From Streptosporangium roseum DSM 43021 (GTDB taxonomy: Bacteria > Actinomycetota > Actinomycetes > Streptosporangiales > Streptosporangiaceae): 64,000 nucleotides of DNA. Location of the stretch: NCBI RefSeq assembly GCF_000024865.1, contig NC_013595.1, positions 4,588,001 through 4,652,000 on the forward strand. The letters run 5' to 3'. Positions 25,635-33,929 of this stretch are shown piece after piece (the first letter of the stretch is position 1; each line of letters begins with the position of its first letter). The notes below the pieces were generated by a model. It was given only the letters and a program-made list of their open reading frames with translations, was not told where the DNA came from and did not search any database. Position numbers and translations under genes: made by a program.

Positions 25635-26484
25635 CCGCCGGTGTCTTCCGCTGTGGTGGGGTGGGGTCGCCGGTCATCGGGGACCCGCCCCGGTGCCGGT
25701 CATCGGGGATCCGTTCCGGTGCCGGTCATCGCGTAGACCACCTGCATCGTGGTCATCGTTCCGCCTGAGCGGAACGGATGCAGTCTGGTGCGGTGGGCCA
25801 GGTGGCCCTGGCTGTGTTCGAACTCCCGGAAGCGCTGCTCGTCGGCCCAGTCGCTGACGATGTAGTAGACCCCTTCTTCTTCCTGGCTCCTGGCCAGCCA
25901 CTGGCCCAGGTTGGCCGGATGGTCGGTGACCGCCTGGCCGACCTGGAACCAGGTCTGTTCGAACTCCTGCTCCATCCCGGAGTGGATCTGCATCCGCAGC
26001 AGCACCCGGAACACCGACGACCCGGACGACGCCTCAGACGACGACCCGGACACCGACCCGGACATCGACCCGGACACCGACGACGCGGATGATGCCTCGG
26101 GTAGCGGTTGCGACCTGGACGGCGACTCGGGTGGCGCCTCGGACGGCGGCTGCGACCCGGGCGGCGACGTAGGCGGTGAGGTGGATGATGCCTCGGACTC
26201 CGGCGATGATGCGGATGCCTCGGGTGGTGGTGTGGGCTGTGTCTCGGTCGGTGTCTCGGGCTGTGTCTTGGTTGGTGGTGTCGGTTGTGGTGTGGGCATG
26301 GTGGTTCCTCCCTCGGACTGCCGGGCCCGGCGGATGAAGCGTGTGCCGTCCAGCGGGTGGTCGTGGTGTGGGCCGTCACCGTCAAGCAGACCCCGCTGTG
26401 CTGGTCGATCGCTGGCAGCTCGCTGGCCCCGCGGCTCTCTACCGGCCACCTGCCGACGGCCCACTCAAGCCACCCTCGAGCCGT
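25635..26484 (-). repeat. Large direct repeat, left copy (ABM gene and flanks)
   Basis: Nearly identical to 55981-56621 in the same orientation, about 30.3 kb apart, with only scattered single-base changes outside one 210-bp insertion in the low-complexity part (roughly 26033-26242). The left end includes the first codons (MTGDPTP) of the second ABM gene found intact at 55668, here frameshifted and broken, so this copy seems derived from the right-hand locus. Confidence 0.9.
25700..26299 (-). CDS. ABM monooxygenase with a long low-complexity N-terminal tract
   Basis: A 199-residue protein. Residues 1 to about 95 are Pro/Thr/Gln-rich and then Ser/Glu/Pro-rich (KTQPETPTETQPTPPPEASA, later SGSMSGSVSGSSSEASSGSS) and must be disordered. 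The C-terminal part is an antibiotic biosynthesis monooxygenase fold (VFRVLLRMQIHSGMEQEFEQ, VYYIVSDWADEQRFREFEHS, LHPFRSGGTMTTMQVVYAM). Such cofactor-free dimers oxidise anthrone-type intermediates or help cyclise. Apart from a 70-residue insertion in the tract it equals the protein at 56047. GGGAGG precedes ATG 26299. Confidence 0.85.
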   Translation of the reverse strand: MPTPQPTPPTKTQPETPTETQPTPPPEASASSPESEASSTSPPTSPPGSQPPSEAPPESPSRSQPLPEASSASSVSGSMSGSVSGSSSEASSGSSVFRVLLRMQIHSGMEQEFEQTWFQVGQAVTDHPANLGQWLARSQEEEGVYYIVSDWADEQRFREFEHSQGHLAHRTRLHPFRSGGTMTTMQVVYAMTGTGTDPR

Positions 26485-26589
26485 CCCCGCACCACCGGTG
26501 GGAGTCTTCTGCGGCGGGTCGCGGACCGCGGCGCGCATCCCCATCGACCGGCCGCATGCCCTGACGACGCATCATCTGGAGGTCCTCCG

Positions 26590-26661
26590 ATGACGACCAC
26601 ACGGAAAGCCCGCCGGCGGCGCCGGCCGCTGCCCGCTCCGGGTCACCGGCGGTCGCGATGA
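26590..26661 (+). CDS. Arg-rich 23-residue leader ORF coupled to the FabG-like gene
   Basis: ATG 26590 has a strong ribosome site, GGAGG (26578-26582), that is part of a short palindrome GGAGG-T-CCTCC. The peptide reads MTTTRKARRRRR followed by PLPAPGHRRSR, and its stop codon overlaps the next gene's start (ATGA at 26658-26661). The downstream gene has no ribosome site of its own, so translation of this leader probably drives it. A regulatory leader or a simple coupling ORF are both possible. Confidence 0.5.
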   Translation: MTTTRKARRRRRPLPAPGHRRSR

Positions 26662-27398
26662 CCGGCACCAAGATCGCGCTCGTCAGCGGTGGCTCGCGCG
26701 GCATCGGCCGCGCGATCGTGCTGAGGCTGGCACAGGACGGGTTCGACGTCAGCTTCTGCTACCGCAGCGCCGAAGGACCGGCCGCGCAGCTCGTCAAGGA
26801 GGCCCGGCAGTTCGGTGGACGGATGCTCCCGGTGCGGGCCGATGTGACCCGCGGCGAGGAGATGCGCGCCTGGGTCGCCCGCGCCGAGGAGGAGCTCGGC
26901 CCCATCGACGCGGTCGTGACGTCGGCCGGCATCACCAGGGACGGGCCGCTCGTGCTCACCGAGGAGGCCGACTGGGACGAGGTGATGCGCACCAACCTCG
27001 GGGGCGTCTACCATCTGTGCCGCGCCGCGGTGTTCGGCATGATGAAGCGCCGGTCGGGCTGCATCATCACGATCTCCTCGGTGTCGGGGATCTACGGCAA
27101 CGCGGCGCAGACCACCTACTCGGCGTCCAAAGCCGGCATCATCGGCTTCACCCGCGCGCTGGCGAAGGAGGTCGGCGGCCGCGGGGTGCGGGCCAACGTG
27201 GTCGCGCCGGGACTCATCGACACCGACATGACCGACAAGCTCAGCGAGCGGGCCAGGCAGCGGCTGACGGAGGCGACAGCCCTGGGGCGGTTCGGCCGCC
27301 CGGAGGAGGTGGCCGAGCTCGTCGCCTTCCTGGCCTCCGACCGTGCCGCGTACATGACCGGCAGCGTCGTCGAGATCCACGGCGGGATCGCGATCTGA
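26658..27398 (+). CDS. SDR-family 3-oxoacyl-ACP reductase (FabG-like)
   Basis: A 246-residue SDR: IALVSGGSRGIGRAIVLRLA, TSAGITRDGPL, catalytic Ser in ITISSVSG, YSASK and VVAPGLIDTDM, ending FLASDRAAYMTGSVVEIHGG. The order and the SAGITRD/YSASKAG segments are those of FabG-type reductases acting on acyl carrier protein-bound ketones. First gene of the rightward transcript that continues to the CrtI-like oxidoreductase. Confidence 0.88.
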   Translation: MTGTKIALVSGGSRGIGRAIVLRLAQDGFDVSFCYRSAEGPAAQLVKEARQFGGRMLPVRADVTRGEEMRAWVARAEEELGPIDAVVTSAGITRDGPLVLTEEADWDEVMRTNLGGVYHLCRAAVFGMMKRRSGCIITISSVSGIYGNAAQTTYSASKAGIIGFTRALAKEVGGRGVRANVVAPGLIDTDMTDKLSERARQRLTEATALGRFGRPEEVAELVAFLASDRAAYMTGSVVEIHGGIAI

Positions 27399-27412
27399 AT
27401 GCGCGCCACGAC

Positions 27413-29101
27413 ATGAACGTCTCCGTTGACAAGCGCCCGCCCGCATGGGACGTGATCGTCGTCGGGGCGGGGGTGGGCGGCTTGGTGTGCGCCGCCTACC
27501 TCGCCGCGAGCGGCCGCCGGGTCCTCGTCGTCGAACAGCACGACGTGGCCGGGGGCAACGGCCACGCCTTCCGCCGCAGGTCCTACCGGTTCGACGTCGG
27601 CGTGCACTACCTGGGGGACTGCGGGCCGGACGGCATCCTGCCCGCCATCCTCAACGGCCTCGGCCTCCGTGACCGCGTCCGCTTCCTCGAGATGGACCGG
27701 GACGGCTTCGACCGGATCGTCACGCCGAGCCTGACGGTCGACGTCCCGGCCGGATGGTCGCGCTACCGCCGGCGGCTCGTCGCCGCCCTGCCCCGGGAGG
27801 CGGACGGGATAACGCGGTTCACCGGCATCTGCGAGGGCGTCGCCGACGCCGGCCGGCGGAGCCTGCTGGCGCAGGGCCTGGACGGCGTCACCGAGCGACG
27901 GCGGGAGCTCCGCTGGGCCCGGCGCTCGCTCGCCGAACTCTTCGACCACTGCGGGCTCTCCGCCGTCGCCCGCACGGTGCTCGCCGCGCAGTCCGGCAAC
28001 TACGGCGCGGCGCCGCGTGACGTCTCCGTCGCGACGCACGCGGCCGTCACCGACCACTACCTGAGAGGGGCCTACCGCCTGGCCGGTGGCGGGCAGACGC
28101 TGATCGCGTCGCTGGTGGAGGTGCTGGAGGCGTACGGCGGTGAGCTGTGGACGCGTTGCACGGCCCGGCGCATCTCGCTCGACGACGGCGGCGTCCGAGG
28201 CGTCGAACTGGCCGACGGACGCCGGATCGCCGCGCCGGTCGTCGTCTCCAACGCCGACTACCGCCGCACGATCCTCGAACTGTGCGACGACGACGCGGGT
28301 TTCCCGCCGAAGCTCCTCGCCCGGGCGAGCGCCTCGACGATGCGCCTGCCGTGGGCTGTCCTGTACGTCGCTCTCGACGTCGCCAGGCCGTACACCCCCG
28401 ACGCCAACGTCTGGTGGTTCCCCGGCGAGGACATCGAGCGGAGCTACGCGCGCCTGCACGAGGGCGACCGCGACGAGCTGCCGTTCGTGTTCGTCTCCTT
28501 CGCCGCCGAGGACGGCCGGTCCCATCCGGCCGGGCACAGCAGCCTTCAGGTGATGACCGTGTGCCCGCCCGGCCACGGGCGGTGGGGGATGCCGGGCGGC
28601 CCCGCCGACGGCGTCCGCTACCGGCGTGATCCCGCCTATCTGGCGGCGAAGCGAGGGCTGACCGAGGCGATGCTGACGGCCGCGGAGAAGGCGGTCGGAC
28701 CGCTGCGCGACCACATCGTGCACCTGGAGGCGGCGACGCCGCTGACCCAGGAGAGATACACCCTCAGCAGCGGCGGGACCCCGTACGGGCTGAACAGCTG
28801 GGGGGCGCCGGGCCGCCGGCCCGACAGGCGCCCCGGCGTCGGCACCAGCGTGCCCGGCCTGTACGTGGTCGGCCAGAGTACGCACTTCGGCAGCGGGATC
28901 ACCGGTGTGGCGGTCAGCGGGATCATGTGCGCGTCGCGGATCACCGGCCGCCCGCTGCTGCCGGAGGTCCACGCGGGCGCGACGCTCGGCGATCCGTCGC
29001 TGCTGCCCGCCCGCCCGGCCGGCTGGGATCCGCCGGCGGTCTCACGCGGCCGGGGCGGGCGCGGGGCCCGTGGCCGCCCGCGCCTGCCGGAGGCCGGCTG
29101 A
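27413..29101 (+). CDS. CrtI/phytoene-desaturase-like FAD oxidoreductase
   Basis: A 562-residue flavoprotein: VIVVGAGVGGLVCAAYLAAS with the following VVEQHDVAGGNGHAFRR is the dinucleotide-binding region of the phytoene desaturase/retinol saturase superfamily, and the C-terminal GTSVPGLYVVGQSTHFGSGI closes the FAD site. Probably desaturates or oxidises a polyketide intermediate. ATG 27413 lies 12 bp after the FabG-like stop without a good ribosome site, so it may depend on coupling. The last 60 residues are Pro/Arg/Gly-rich and of low complexity. Confidence 0.82.
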   Translation: MNVSVDKRPPAWDVIVVGAGVGGLVCAAYLAASGRRVLVVEQHDVAGGNGHAFRRRSYRFDVGVHYLGDCGPDGILPAILNGLGLRDRVRFLEMDRDGFDRIVTPSLTVDVPAGWSRYRRRLVAALPREADGITRFTGICEGVADAGRRSLLAQGLDGVTERRRELRWARRSLAELFDHCGLSAVARTVLAAQSGNYGAAPRDVSVATHAAVTDHYLRGAYRLAGGGQTLIASLVEVLEAYGGELWTRCTARRISLDDGGVRGVELADGRRIAAPVVVSNADYRRTILELCDDDAGFPPKLLARASASTMRLPWAVLYVALDVARPYTPDANVWWFPGEDIERSYARLHEGDRDELPFVFVSFAAEDGRSHPAGHSSLQVMTVCPPGHGRWGMPGGPADGVRYRRDPAYLAAKRGLTEAMLTAAEKAVGPLRDHIVHLEAATPLTQERYTLSSGGTPYGLNSWGAPGRRPDRRPGVGTSVPGLYVVGQSTHFGSGITGVAVSGIMCASRITGRPLLPEVHAGATLGDPSLLPARPAGWDPPAVSRGRGGRGARGRPRLPEAG

Positions 29102-29103
29102 TT

Positions 29104-29982
29104 TCAGCGGACGGTGGAGCGCAGCTCGGCGACGACGGCGGCGTCCTTGTCGCCGTCACCGGCGAGGACCGCCTCGGTGAACCGGTCGGCCGCGCCCGCC
29201 GTGACAGGCAGCTCAAGGCCGTGCAGGGCGGCCTCGCCCACCGCGAGGCGCAGGTCCTTCTCCATCAGGGCACTGCGGAACGCCGGGGGTTCGTAGTGGC
29301 GGGTCCGCATCAGCTCCGCCCGGAACGCCAGCGTCGGCGAGCTGAACCCGCTCTTGGTGACGGCGGTGAGAAGGAGGTCCCGGTCGAGCCCGGCACTGTC
29401 GGCCAGCAGCACCGCCTCGGCCAGTGCGGCGATCTGGTTGCCGAGGATCAGGTTGAAGGACAGTTTCAGCACGCACGCCGAGCCTGCCGGGCCGACGTGC
29501 AGCACGTCCTGGCCGAGTGCCTCCAGGACGTCATGTGCCCCGGCGGCGTCCTCACGCCGTCCGGCCGTGAAGATCCGCAGCTTGCCCGCACGCGCCATGG
29601 CGGGGTTTCCGAGCACGCAGGCCTCCACGCGCCGGGCGCCGGTCCGGGCCAGCCGCTCGGTCGCGTCCGCGGAGTAGGCGGGTGAGACGGTCGAAGTGTC
29701 CACGACGAGCGCGCCGGGACGCAGCCGCCCGGCCAGCTCGCCGAAGAGGACCTCTTCGACCGCTGCCTGGTCGCTGAGGCTGAGGATGACGATCCGCGCG
29801 CCGTGGGCGGCCTCGGCGCCCGAGGCGGCGACGCGCGCTCCCGCCTCGGCGAGGGGCGCGGCCTTGGCCGCGGTGCGGTTGTGCACCACGAGAGGGAATC
29901 CGGCGCCACGCAGGCACAGTGCCATGCCGGCGCCCATCCCGCCGAGTCCGACGAACGCCAGCTCGTTGTCGCTGCTCACCAC
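29104..29982 (-). CDS. NAD(P)-dependent 6-phosphogluconate dehydrogenase-like oxidoreductase
   Basis: A 292-residue member of the 3-hydroxyisobutyrate dehydrogenase/imine reductase superfamily: LAFVGLGGMGAGMALCLRGAGFPLVVHNRT binds NAD(P), LVVDTSTVSP is the substrate strand, and KLSFNLILGNQIAALAEAV contains the catalytic Lys region. The GTG at 29982 follows GAAGGG at 5 bp. Members reduce beta-hydroxyacids or cyclic imines; an imine step would fit a nitrogen-containing polyketide, but this is only a possibility. It is divergent from the core operon. Confidence 0.82.
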   Translation of the reverse strand: MVSSDNELAFVGLGGMGAGMALCLRGAGFPLVVHNRTAAKAAPLAEAGARVAASGAEAAHGARIVILSLSDQAAVEEVLFGELAGRLRPGALVVDTSTVSPAYSADATERLARTGARRVEACVLGNPAMARAGKLRIFTAGRREDAAGAHDVLEALGQDVLHVGPAGSACVLKLSFNLILGNQIAALAEAVLLADSAGLDRDLLLTAVTKSGFSSPTLAFRAELMRTRHYEPPAFRSALMEKDLRLAVGEAALHGLELPVTAGAADRFTEAVLAGDGDKDAAVVAELRSTVR

Positions 29983-30031
29983 GGTCACCCTTCGACGATG
30001 ACGGTCCGTTGGCGCTGATGTGCCTGCCGTT

Positions 30032-30063
30032 ACCCTGTGGCCCCGCACTCGAGCTGCGCTCGG
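30032..30063 (-). promoter_or_regulatory. SARP box for the minus-strand oxidoreductase gene
   Basis: On the minus strand, heptamers CCGAGCG (30057-30063) and TCGAGTG (30046-30052) are 11 bp apart, and 8 bp later comes CAGGGT (30032-30037) as a possible -10. Heptamers with 11-bp period, the last 8 bp from the -10, follow the rule known for ActII-ORF4-type SARPs. Confidence 0.5.
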
Positions 30064-30257
30064 AGCGCGGTGTAGGGCGCGCCCGGGTGACCTCGCGGCC
30101 GCGCCGGCGGCCGGTTTCCGCCGGGACGGCGCCGCGCCCCGAGGCCCGTGACGCGTCCGCCCGGCCGCCGGCGGCCTCCTTCTCCCACGGCCGCCCACCG
30201 GCGTGTCCGGCGGGCATCCGGCCCGCCGCCGGGGGCCCGCGCTCCCTGGGAGCAGGC

Positions 30258-30301
30258 TCGACGGCTGTTTCGAGCCGGATTCGACCGGAACCAGACACAA
30301 C
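30258..30301 (+). promoter_or_regulatory. SARP box and promoter of the core polyketide operon
   Basis: Three heptamers TCGACGG (30258), TCGAGCC (30270) and TCGACCG (30281) are spaced 12 and 11 bp, and 8 bp after the last one CACAAC (30296-30301) can serve as the -10. The core operon starts at 30341. Between 29983 and 30340 there is no gene; it is a divergent control region. Confidence 0.6.
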
Positions 30302-30340
30302 GGCATCAGCATGGCGGCACCGAACGAGAGGAGTTCCGGG

Positions 30341-30667
30341 GTGCATCGGACATTGATCGTCGCCCGGATGGAACCGGCCGAGGCAGACAACGTGGCGCAG
30401 ATATTCGCGGACTCGGACGCCAGCGACCTGCCCCGGATGGTCGGAGTGTCACGGCGCACGCTCTTCCGCTTCCACGACCTCTACTTCCACCTGGTGGAGG
30501 CGGACGAGGACATCACGCCGAACCTCTACAAAGCACGCAGTCACCCGCTCTACGACGAGATCAACCAGCGGCTGTCCAAGCACATCCGGCCGTATGACCC
30601 GAACTGGCGGGAGCCCAAGGACGCGATGGCCAGCCCCTTCTACATCTGGGAGGCAGACGGTGAGTGA
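30341..30667 (+). CDS. TcmI-family polyketide cyclase
   Basis: A 108-residue cyclase of the TcmI family that closes late rings of aromatic polyketides. It begins HRTLIVARM, the family's usual start, and contains LFRFHDLYFHLVE and HIRPYDPNWREPKDAMASPFYIWE. I chose GTG 30341 because AGGAG stands 7 bp upstream; the ATG at 30311 would add a non-family stretch. First gene of the core operon; its end overlaps the cupin gene start by 8 bp. Confidence 0.9.
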   Translation: MHRTLIVARMEPAEADNVAQIFADSDASDLPRMVGVSRRTLFRFHDLYFHLVEADEDITPNLYKARSHPLYDEINQRLSKHIRPYDPNWREPKDAMASPFYIWEADGE

Positions 30668-31112
30668 GCAAGTGGACCAGCTGTCCGCGCCGGCGAAGGT
30701 CGCCGCGTGCGACGTCGTGCCGAACCGGCGCCGCGGTGGTGACATCCGGGTGGTCCTCAGCCCGAAGACCGTCGCCTCGACCTCCGGTTTCATGGGCACG
30801 CTGACTCTCGCGCCCGGCGAGTACGTGGCCGAGCACTACCACCCCTACTCGGAGGAGTTCCTCTACGTGGTGCGTGGCCGGCTCACCGCCCGGATCGAGG
30901 GCGCGCAGACCATCGAGCTGGCGGCCGGTGAGGGGCTGATGGTCCCCAAGGGGCTGCGGCACCGGGTCTGGAACGACGGCGACGAGGAGACCCACGCGGT
31001 CTTCCACCTGAGCCCGCTGGCGCCGCGGCCCGACCTGGGCCACGTCGACACCGAGCCGCTGCCGCAGTCGGGGATCGCCGAACCCGTACCCGACGTGGGA
31101 GGGCCGCGCTGA
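30660..31112 (+). CDS. Cupin-domain polyketide cyclase
   Basis: A 150-residue single cupin. Metal ligands are visible in GEYVAEHYHPYSEEFLYVVRG (H-x-H-x-E type) and in PKGLRHRVWN. Small cupins of this kind in type II clusters act as cyclases or as oxygenases on the poly-beta-ketone-derived rings. GTG 30660 follows GGAGG at 6 bp, overlaps the TcmI stop, and its own stop overlaps the KSalpha start (TGATG). Confidence 0.88.
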   Translation: MSEQVDQLSAPAKVAACDVVPNRRRGGDIRVVLSPKTVASTSGFMGTLTLAPGEYVAEHYHPYSEEFLYVVRGRLTARIEGAQTIELAAGEGLMVPKGLRHRVWNDGDEETHAVFHLSPLAPRPDLGHVDTEPLPQSGIAEPVPDVGGPR

Positions 31113-32380
31113 TGGTCAACGACAGGCGCGTCGTCATCACCGGGATCGGCGTGACGGCGCCGGGCGGCATCGGGACCAAGGCGTTCTGGGAGCTGCTCAC
31201 GGCCGGCCGTACCGCCACCCGTAACATCACGCTGTTCGACGCGTCCGGGTTCCGCTCCCGCATCGGGGCGGAGTGCGACTTCGATCCCGCCGCGGAGGGC
31301 CTGAGCCCGCAGGAGATCCGGCGGATGGACCGGGCCGCGCAGTTCGGCGTCGTGTGCGCCAGGGAGGCCCTGGCCGACAGCGGCCTGGAGGAGGGCGCGG
31401 TCCCGCCGGAGCGGATCGGCGTCAGCATCGGCAGCGCCGTGGGCTGCACGATGGGCCTTGAGCAGGAGTACGTCGTGCTGAGCGACGGCGGCCGGCGCTG
31501 GCTCGTCGACCCCGCCTACGCGGTGCAGCACCTGTACGGCTACATGGTGCCGAGCACGATGGCGTGCGAGGTCGCGTGGGCGGCGGGGGCCGAGGGGCCG
31601 GTGTCGCTGATCTCCACCGGGTGCACGGCGGGGCTGGACGCGGTCGGCAACGGCTGCCAGCTGATCTGGACGGGCCGGGCCGACGTCGTGATCGCCGGAG
31701 CCACCGACGCGCCGCTCTCGCCGATCACGTCGGCGTGCTTCGACGCGATCAAGGCGACCTCGCCGAACAACGACGACCCGGCACATGCCTCCCGGCCGTT
31801 CGACGCCGATCGGGACGGGTTCGTGCTCGGAGAGGGCGCCGCCGTCTTCGTGCTGGAGGAGCGGGAGGCCGCGCGCCGGCGCGGAGCGCACATCTACGCG
31901 GAGATCGTCGGGTTCGCCGGCCGCAGCAACGCCTACCACATGACCGGTCTCAAGCCCGACGGGCGCGAGATGGCCGAGGCGATCCGCCAGGCCATGCACC
32001 TGGGGCGCGTGGACGCCGCGGACATCGACTACATCAACGCGCACGGTTCGGGCACCAAGCAGAACGACAGGCACGAGACCGCGGCCTTCAAGCGCGCGCT
32101 CGGCCAGCGTGCCTACGAGGTGCCGGTCAGCTCCATCAAGTCGATGATCGGGCACTCGCTCGGGGCCATCGGGGCGATCGAGGTGGCCGCCTGCGCGCTG
32201 GCCATCGAGCACCAGGTGGTGCCGCCGACGGCGAACCTGCACACCCGCGATCCCGAGTGCGACCTGGACTACGTGCCGCTGACCGCGCGTGAGCACCCGA
32301 TCGACTCCGTGCTCAGCGTCGGCAGCGGGTTCGGCGGCTTCCAGACCGCCATGGTCATCGTGCGGGACCGGGCGGCATGA
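31112..32380 (+). CDS. Type II polyketide ketosynthase alpha (KSalpha)
   Basis: Condensing subunit of the minimal polyketide synthase, 422 residues. The nucleophile is Cys171 in STGCTAGLDAVG; the decarboxylation His residues are in NAHGSGT (about 311) and MIGHSLGAIG (about 347). It pairs with the KSbeta encoded next, whose start overlaps by 4 bp (ATGA). It builds the poly-beta-ketone on the ACP encoded at 33609. Cytoplasmic heterodimer. Confidence 0.98.
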   Translation: MVNDRRVVITGIGVTAPGGIGTKAFWELLTAGRTATRNITLFDASGFRSRIGAECDFDPAAEGLSPQEIRRMDRAAQFGVVCAREALADSGLEEGAVPPERIGVSIGSAVGCTMGLEQEYVVLSDGGRRWLVDPAYAVQHLYGYMVPSTMACEVAWAAGAEGPVSLISTGCTAGLDAVGNGCQLIWTGRADVVIAGATDAPLSPITSACFDAIKATSPNNDDPAHASRPFDADRDGFVLGEGAAVFVLEEREAARRRGAHIYAEIVGFAGRSNAYHMTGLKPDGREMAEAIRQAMHLGRVDAADIDYINAHGSGTKQNDRHETAAFKRALGQRAYEVPVSSIKSMIGHSLGAIGAIEVAACALAIEHQVVPPTANLHTRDPECDLDYVPLTAREHPIDSVLSVGSGFGGFQTAMVIVRDRAA

Positions 32381-33597
32381 GCAGACGGGCTGTCATCACC
32401 GGGATCGGGGTCACCGCGCCGAACGGGCTCGGGACCGAGGCGTACTGGGCGGCCACGCTCGAAGGGCGCAGCGGCATCGGGCCGATCAGCCGGTTCGACC
32501 CCGCCGGCTACCCGGTCCGCGTGGCCGGGGAGGTGAGCGACTTCACCGCCGCCGAGCACGTGCCCAGCCGTCTCATCCCGCAGACCGACAACTGGACCCA
32601 CCTCGGACTGGCCGCGGCCGCCTGGGCCCTGGACGACGCGGGCGCCGATCCGGCGGCGTTCCCCGAGTACGAGATGGCGGTGGTGACCGCCAGCTCCTCC
32701 GGGGGGACGGAGTTCGGGCAGCGGGAGATCGAACGGCTGTGGTCCAAGGGGCCCTCGTGGGTCGGCGCCTACCAGTCGATCGCCTGGTTCTACGCCGCGA
32801 CCACCGGGCAGATCTCCATCCGCCACGGGATGCGCGGCTCGTGCGGGGTCGTCTGCGCCGAACAGGCGGGGGCCCTGGACGCGGCCGGGCAGGCGCGCCA
32901 GCTGATCCGGACCGGGACCCGGCTGGTGGTCACCGGCGGCACCGACGCGTCGCTGTGCCCCTACGGCCTGACCGCGCAGCACAGCACCGGCAGGCTCAGC
33001 CAGGGCGACGACCCAGGCCGGGCCTACCTGCCCTTCGACGTCGGCGCGGCCGGTTACGTGCCCGGCGAGGGCGGCGCGATGCTGGTCGTGGAGAACGCGG
33101 CCGACGCGCATGCCCGATCCGCGCCGGTCATCTACGGGGAGATCGCCGGTTACGCCGCGACCTTCGACCCGCGACCGGGATCCGGCCGCGAGCCGGGACT
33201 GCGCCGGGCGATGGAGCTGGCGCTGGCCGACGCCGGCCTCGCCGCCGGCGGGGTCGACGTGGTCTTCGCGGACGCGGCCGGGGTGCCGGAACTCGACCTG
33301 CAGGAGGCCACCGCGATCCGCGCGGTCTTCGGCCCGGACGGGGTGCCGGTCACCGCGCCCAAGACGATGACCGGCCGGCTCTACGCCGGCGGCGCGGCGC
33401 TCGACCTGGCCGGCGCGCTGCTGGCCATCCGCGACGGTGTCATCCCGCCCACGGCGGGCGTCACCGAGCTGGCGCCGGGATGCGACATCGACCTGGTCCG
33501 CGGCGCGGCACGCGAGGCGCGGGTCGGCACCGCCATGGTCGTCGCCCGCGGCTACGGCGGATTCAACGCGGCAATCGTCGTAACGAAGACCGACTGA
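32377..33597 (+). CDS. Type II polyketide ketosynthase beta / chain length factor
   Basis: A 406-residue partner of KSalpha. The active-site Cys is replaced by Gln163 in VCAEQAGALDAAGQ, the hallmark of chain length factors, which make the acetyl primer by malonyl decarboxylation and set chain length. The start overlaps KSalpha by 4 bp. Chain length cannot be read reliably by eye; the neighbourhood suggests a long chain. Confidence 0.97.
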   Translation: MSRRAVITGIGVTAPNGLGTEAYWAATLEGRSGIGPISRFDPAGYPVRVAGEVSDFTAAEHVPSRLIPQTDNWTHLGLAAAAWALDDAGADPAAFPEYEMAVVTASSSGGTEFGQREIERLWSKGPSWVGAYQSIAWFYAATTGQISIRHGMRGSCGVVCAEQAGALDAAGQARQLIRTGTRLVVTGGTDASLCPYGLTAQHSTGRLSQGDDPGRAYLPFDVGAAGYVPGEGGAMLVVENAADAHARSAPVIYGEIAGYAATFDPRPGSGREPGLRRAMELALADAGLAAGGVDVVFADAAGVPELDLQEATAIRAVFGPDGVPVTAPKTMTGRLYAGGAALDLAGALLAIRDGVIPPTAGVTELAPGCDIDLVRGAAREARVGTAMVVARGYGGFNAAIVVTKTD

Positions 33598-33608
33598 CGG
33601 AGTAACCG

Positions 33609-33869
33609 ATGGCACAGCCTGGCTCATTCACCCTCGACGACCTGAAAGAGGTCATGCGCGCCTGCGCCGGGGTCACCGACTCCGTGGACCTCGACAGCGA
33701 TATCGCCGACATCACGTTCACGGATCTCGGATACGACTCGCTCGCGGTTCTGGAGATGGCGGCGAAGCTCCAGAACCACCTGGGCGTCGTGATCCCCGAC
33801 GACGTGGCGGAGCAGCTGCCCACGCCGCGGGCGTTGGCCGAGTACGTAAACGTCCGGCTGGCGGCCTGA
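33609..33869 (+). CDS. Type II polyketide acyl carrier protein
   Basis: An 86-residue ACP. The phosphopantetheine site is Ser44 in LGYDSLAVLE, and the protein has the usual acidic helical pattern (LDDLKEVMRACAG at the start, LPTPRALAEYVNVRLAA at the end). It lies 11 bp after KSbeta with GGAG before the ATG. Carries the growing poly-beta-ketone. Confidence 0.97.
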   Translation: MAQPGSFTLDDLKEVMRACAGVTDSVDLDSDIADITFTDLGYDSLAVLEMAAKLQNHLGVVIPDDVAEQLPTPRALAEYVNVRLAA

Positions 33870-33929
33870 GAGCAGGGGCCGGACCAGCGTCGCGCAGCGG
33901 CCGCGGAGGCCAGACAAGGAAAGAACCTC

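Noticed and set aside
25911..26564. Asp-rich plus-strand frame across the ABM low-complexity tract
   Set aside because: It is opposite the Ser/Pro tract of the real ABM gene, lacks a ribosome site, and mirrors the repeat composition only.
29104..30459. A longer start (30459) for the minus-strand oxidoreductase gene
   Set aside because: The extra 159 codons are Arg/Pro/Gly-rich and overlap the SARP boxes and the divergent TcmI gene start; the GTG at 29982 has a proper ribosome site.
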